From: an uncultured Lachnospiraceae bacterium
Lineage (GTDB): Bacteria; Bacillota_A; Clostridia; Lachnospirales; Lachnospiraceae
Direction: 5' to 3'
Length of the DNA stretch: 10,039 bases
Assembly (NCBI GenBank): GCA_946621895.1
Contig: CAMOOZ010000114.1
Location: 1-10,039 of the forward strand
The translations under genes were made by a program, and so were the position numbers. The notes beneath the pieces are model-generated. The model was given only the letters and a program-made list of their open reading frames with translations. It was not told where the DNA came from and searched no databases. This document shows, piece by piece, positions 7,881-10,039 of this stretch; the first letter of the stretch is position 1; every line of letters starts with the position of its first letter.

Positions 7881-8967
7881 ATTTCCCCAAACGCTGATAA
7901 AATCCCACCAGATCCTTCAGGTCATAGCCTGCTGCCCTGAGCACCGGGATCGGATCCGCATTTTCCCGCCCCCTGCCTTCTTTATCCAGCAGAGTAAGCG
8001 CTTCCTCCGCCCAGCGCCCCGCAGGCGCTTTGAGAGAAAAGGGCCGCACCTTTTCCGTCAGCCGGACCTCGTCGGAAATGCTGTCCGAATAAAGCACCGG
8101 CAGCGCACAGGCCTGGGCCTCCACCAGCGCGATGGGCAGGCCTTCATAAAGCGAGGGAAAAAGCATCAGATCGAGCGCCTGCAAAAGCTTATCCACATCA
8201 TGCCGTTCTCCGAGGAGTCTGACATCGTCCTTTAAGCCCAGCGCGCCGATTTTTTCCTCGATCTGCGGCCGCAGCTCCCCGTCCCCGATCAGAAGCAGAA
8301 TAGATTTTTCGTGCAGCTTTTTGATTTCCGCAAACACCTCCAGCAAAAACAAATGATTCTTTGCGGAAAAGAAATTCCCCACATGACCGATCGCCGAAAC
8401 GCCATCGGCAATATTCAGCTCCTTCCTGATCCGGCGTCTTTCTTCCGCGCTGAAACAAAACTGCTCCAGCTCGATCCCGTTATAGACGATCCGGTAGGGC
8501 GCCCCGCCGAACATCCAGTCTCCCGCAGCCCTTCCGCAGGCAAAGCGGTTTGTGGCAAGCTGGTTGACCATCGGCCGGAAAAGATGATTGAAGAACGGAT
8601 GCAGGGCCTTTGTGGAATGGGCATGAGGGATCACCTCTAAAGCGCCGCCCCTTTTTGCCGCCAGCAGCTCCGGCGCGATCGTGCAGGTGTCCGTATGGCG
8701 AAAGACCATCGAATAGCCTCCCTCCCGGACGATCCGCCTGATCTCCCGATAATGCGCAAGGGGATGCGCCGCCATTCTGGGGATCCGGAAAAGCCTTCCC
8801 CCCAGCTCCTTTATCTCCTCATGGTAATTCGGATGCTTCTCCCCCATGACGATAAAATCAAACTGCAGCCTCTCCCTGTCCAGACGGCGGTAGATATTCA
8901 TCAGAAAATTGCTCATCCCGTCGGGCGCCATATTGCCGACGATATGCAGTATCCGCTTTACGCCCAT
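7870..8967 (-). CDS. Glycosyltransferase family 4 (GT-B), polysaccharide synthesis
   Basis: A 365-residue GT-B enzyme that adds a sugar from a nucleotide donor to a growing glycan, probably at the inner face of the membrane. The N-terminal half starts MGVKRILHIVGNMAPDGMSNF, shortened here to its key feature: a beta-strand and a glycine turn that bind the acceptor side. The C-terminal half has HVGNFFSAKNHLFLL, LLIGDGELR, then LFPSLYEGLPIALVEAQA with the E-x7-E donor-site pair at E275 and E283. It resembles EpsF-like enzymes of Firmicute exopolysaccharide clusters. I chose the ATG at 8967 because it aligns with the usual family start; a GTG at 8979 is possible and would add four residues. It overlaps the upstream amidotransferase gene by 10 bases and the acyltransferase by 11. 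Confidence 0.93.
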   Translation of the reverse strand: MGVKRILHIVGNMAPDGMSNFLMNIYRRLDRERLQFDFIVMGEKHPNYHEEIKELGGRLFRIPRMAAHPLAHYREIRRIVREGGYSMVFRHTDTCTIAPELLAAKRGGALEVIPHAHSTKALHPFFNHLFRPMVNQLATNRFACGRAAGDWMFGGAPYRIVYNGIELEQFCFSAEERRRIRKELNIADGVSAIGHVGNFFSAKNHLFLLEVFAEIKKLHEKSILLLIGDGELRPQIEEKIGALGLKDDVRLLGERHDVDKLLQALDLMLFPSLYEGLPIALVEAQACALPVLYSDSISDEVRLTEKVRPFSLKAPAGRWAEEALTLLDKEGRGRENADPIPVLRAAGYDLKDLVGFYQRLGKYDH

Positions 8968-10039
8968 TTTCTCATCCACTCTTCCGCCATCAGCACATTC
9001 CAGAGCGCCCGTTCGCCCTGGCCGAAGCGCTCAAGCCTTTCCGAAAGCGCCTTTAGCGCGGCGCCGTTTACAAGACCTGCTTCCACCAGCCTGCTGTGCG
9101 CAAGGAGCTCGCTTTTCCATTCGGAAAGTTCTCCGGAAAGCCATTTTTTTAAGGGTACGGAAAAGCCCTTTTTCGGCCGCTCCAGCATTTCCCTTGGCAC
9201 CCTTTTATACAAAAGCTTTTTTAACAGGGTCTTTCCGCCCTCTTCCCCAAACTGATATGCTGCGGGCAGCGACCAGACAAACCGTAAAATATCCTTATCC
9301 AACAGCGGAATCCTGTTTTCCAGGGAATGCGCCATGCCGCAGCGGTCCACCTTCACGAGCACATCCCCCGGCAGATAATGGCATGCATCCAGCAGCAGCT
9401 GCGCCTTCAGCGGATCCCGCAGATAAGGGGTAAGCTCCCGCTTCAGGCTGCTGCCGGAAGGTCTTTGATCCCCCCATCCCCCATCCACGAGGCAATCGAC
9501 TCCCGCATAAATATGATAACAGACAGCCTCATGCAGCTCCTCGATGGAGGAGGCCAAAAGACATTTCCCGATCCGGTAGAATTTGTCCTTTCTTTTGTCT
9601 GCCGCATGGGAAATTCCCCGCATCAGGCCGGCGCCGGCATGCCGGAGAAAGCCCGGAATCGTCCCCAGCCTTTTGGAAAGCGCCGCGATCCGCGGATAGG
9701 TGGTATAGCCGCCGAAAAGCTCGTCCCCTCCGTCTCCGCTTAAAACCACCTTTTCCTTCTCCGCGGCCATGCCGGCCACAAGATAGGTAGGGATCTGGGA
9801 GGAATCCCCGAAGGGCTCCGCAAAAACCTCCGGCAGCTTCGGAATAACGGAAAGGAGATCCTTTTCCGTCACCTTATGGCAGCTGTGTTTTACCCCCAGC
9901 CGCGCGGCAATGGCGGCTGCGTCCGCTGATTCGTCATAGGCCGGATCGGAAAAGCCGCTGGTGTAGGGCCTGTCCGGCCCGGGGGCAAGCTCGCCCATCA
10001 GGCGCACCACCCAAGCGCCGTCGAACCCACCCGAAACAA
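8958..10039 (-). CDS. Asparagine synthase-type amidotransferase, N-terminus outside window
   Basis: The C-terminal 359 residues of a glutamine-dependent asparagine synthetase-like enzyme; the N-terminal glutaminase domain lies beyond the edge. The visible part is the ATP-pyrophosphatase synthetase domain. At the extreme edge is SGGFDG, the pyrophosphate loop (normally SGG-x-DS). Then come GFSDPAYDES, EPFGDSSQIPTYL, SGDGGDELFGGY and the KVDRCGMAHSLENRIPLLD block, all conserved in AsnB. The reading frame is open to the last base, so the apparent start at 10010 is only an artefact of the edge. AsnB homologues are common in exopolysaccharide clusters, where they are thought to amidate a sugar acid or other carboxylate; the context here favours that over simple asparagine supply. 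It overlaps the glycosyltransferase gene by 10 bases. Confidence 0.92.
   Translation of the reverse strand, partial: VSGGFDGAWVVRLMGELAPGPDRPYTSGFSDPAYDESADAAAIAARLGVKHSCHKVTEKDLLSVIPKLPEVFAEPFGDSSQIPTYLVAGMAAEKEKVVLSGDGGDELFGGYTTYPRIAALSKRLGTIPGFLRHAGAGLMRGISHAADKRKDKFYRIGKCLLASSIEELHEAVCYHIYAGVDCLVDGGWGDQRPSGSSLKRELTPYLRDPLKAQLLLDACHYLPGDVLVKVDRCGMAHSLENRIPLLDKDILRFVWSLPAAYQFGEEGGKTLLKKLLYKRVPREMLERPKKGFSVPLKKWLSGELSEWKSELLAHSRLVEAGLVNGAALKALSERLERFGQGERALWNVLMAEEWMRKWA

Overview
The window reads as a chromosomal segment of a fairly GC-rich member of the Firmicutes, most likely a clostridial or Lachnospiraceae-type bacterium. Four things point there: the gene order hrcA-grpE-dnaK-dnaJ, a perfect CIRCE operator, a DnaK without the insert found near the N-terminus of proteobacterial DnaK, and a lysine-rich protein of a type I associate with Lachnospiraceae (DUF6465-like). 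Every gene I can support is on the minus strand, so the biological reading direction runs from high to low coordinates.

Layout in transcription order. (1) 10039-6993 is the end of a surface-polysaccharide cluster: an asparagine-synthase-type amidotransferase cut by the window edge, a GT4 glycosyltransferase, a hexapeptide-repeat O-acyltransferase, and the wreck of a GT2 glycosyltransferase. The first three overlap by about 10 bases each and the remnant follows 26 bases later, so they look like one transcript with its promoter outside the window. (2) 6956-6147 is a monocistronic unit: a near-consensus promoter, the DUF6465-like gene and a terminator. (3) 6140-6047 is an inverted-repeat-rich stretch that no gene explains. 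(4) 6046-668 is the class I heat-shock operon: a TTGACA-17-TATCCT promoter, CIRCE at the transcription start, hrcA, grpE, dnaK, dnaJ and a strong intrinsic terminator. (5) 666-1 is a separate unit: a promoter that abuts the dnaJ terminator, then an FHA-domain membrane protein that runs off the window.

How the parts work together. HrcA represses its own operon through CIRCE. GrpE, DnaK and DnaJ form the Hsp70 folding cycle. Each of the three gaps inside the operon (153, 116 and 124 bases) holds at least one strong hairpin without a U-tract, which suggests RNA processing or stability control rather than termination. The polysaccharide cluster and the FHA protein seem to be neighbours only by position.

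Most of the window is ordinary core genome. Items worth a second look are the unexplained inverted repeats upstream of hrcA, the glycosyltransferase remnant, the operon hairpins and the FHA-polyproline-membrane protein. I found no mobile element, CRISPR array, tRNA or rRNA, and no clear sign of a new defence or biosynthetic system.
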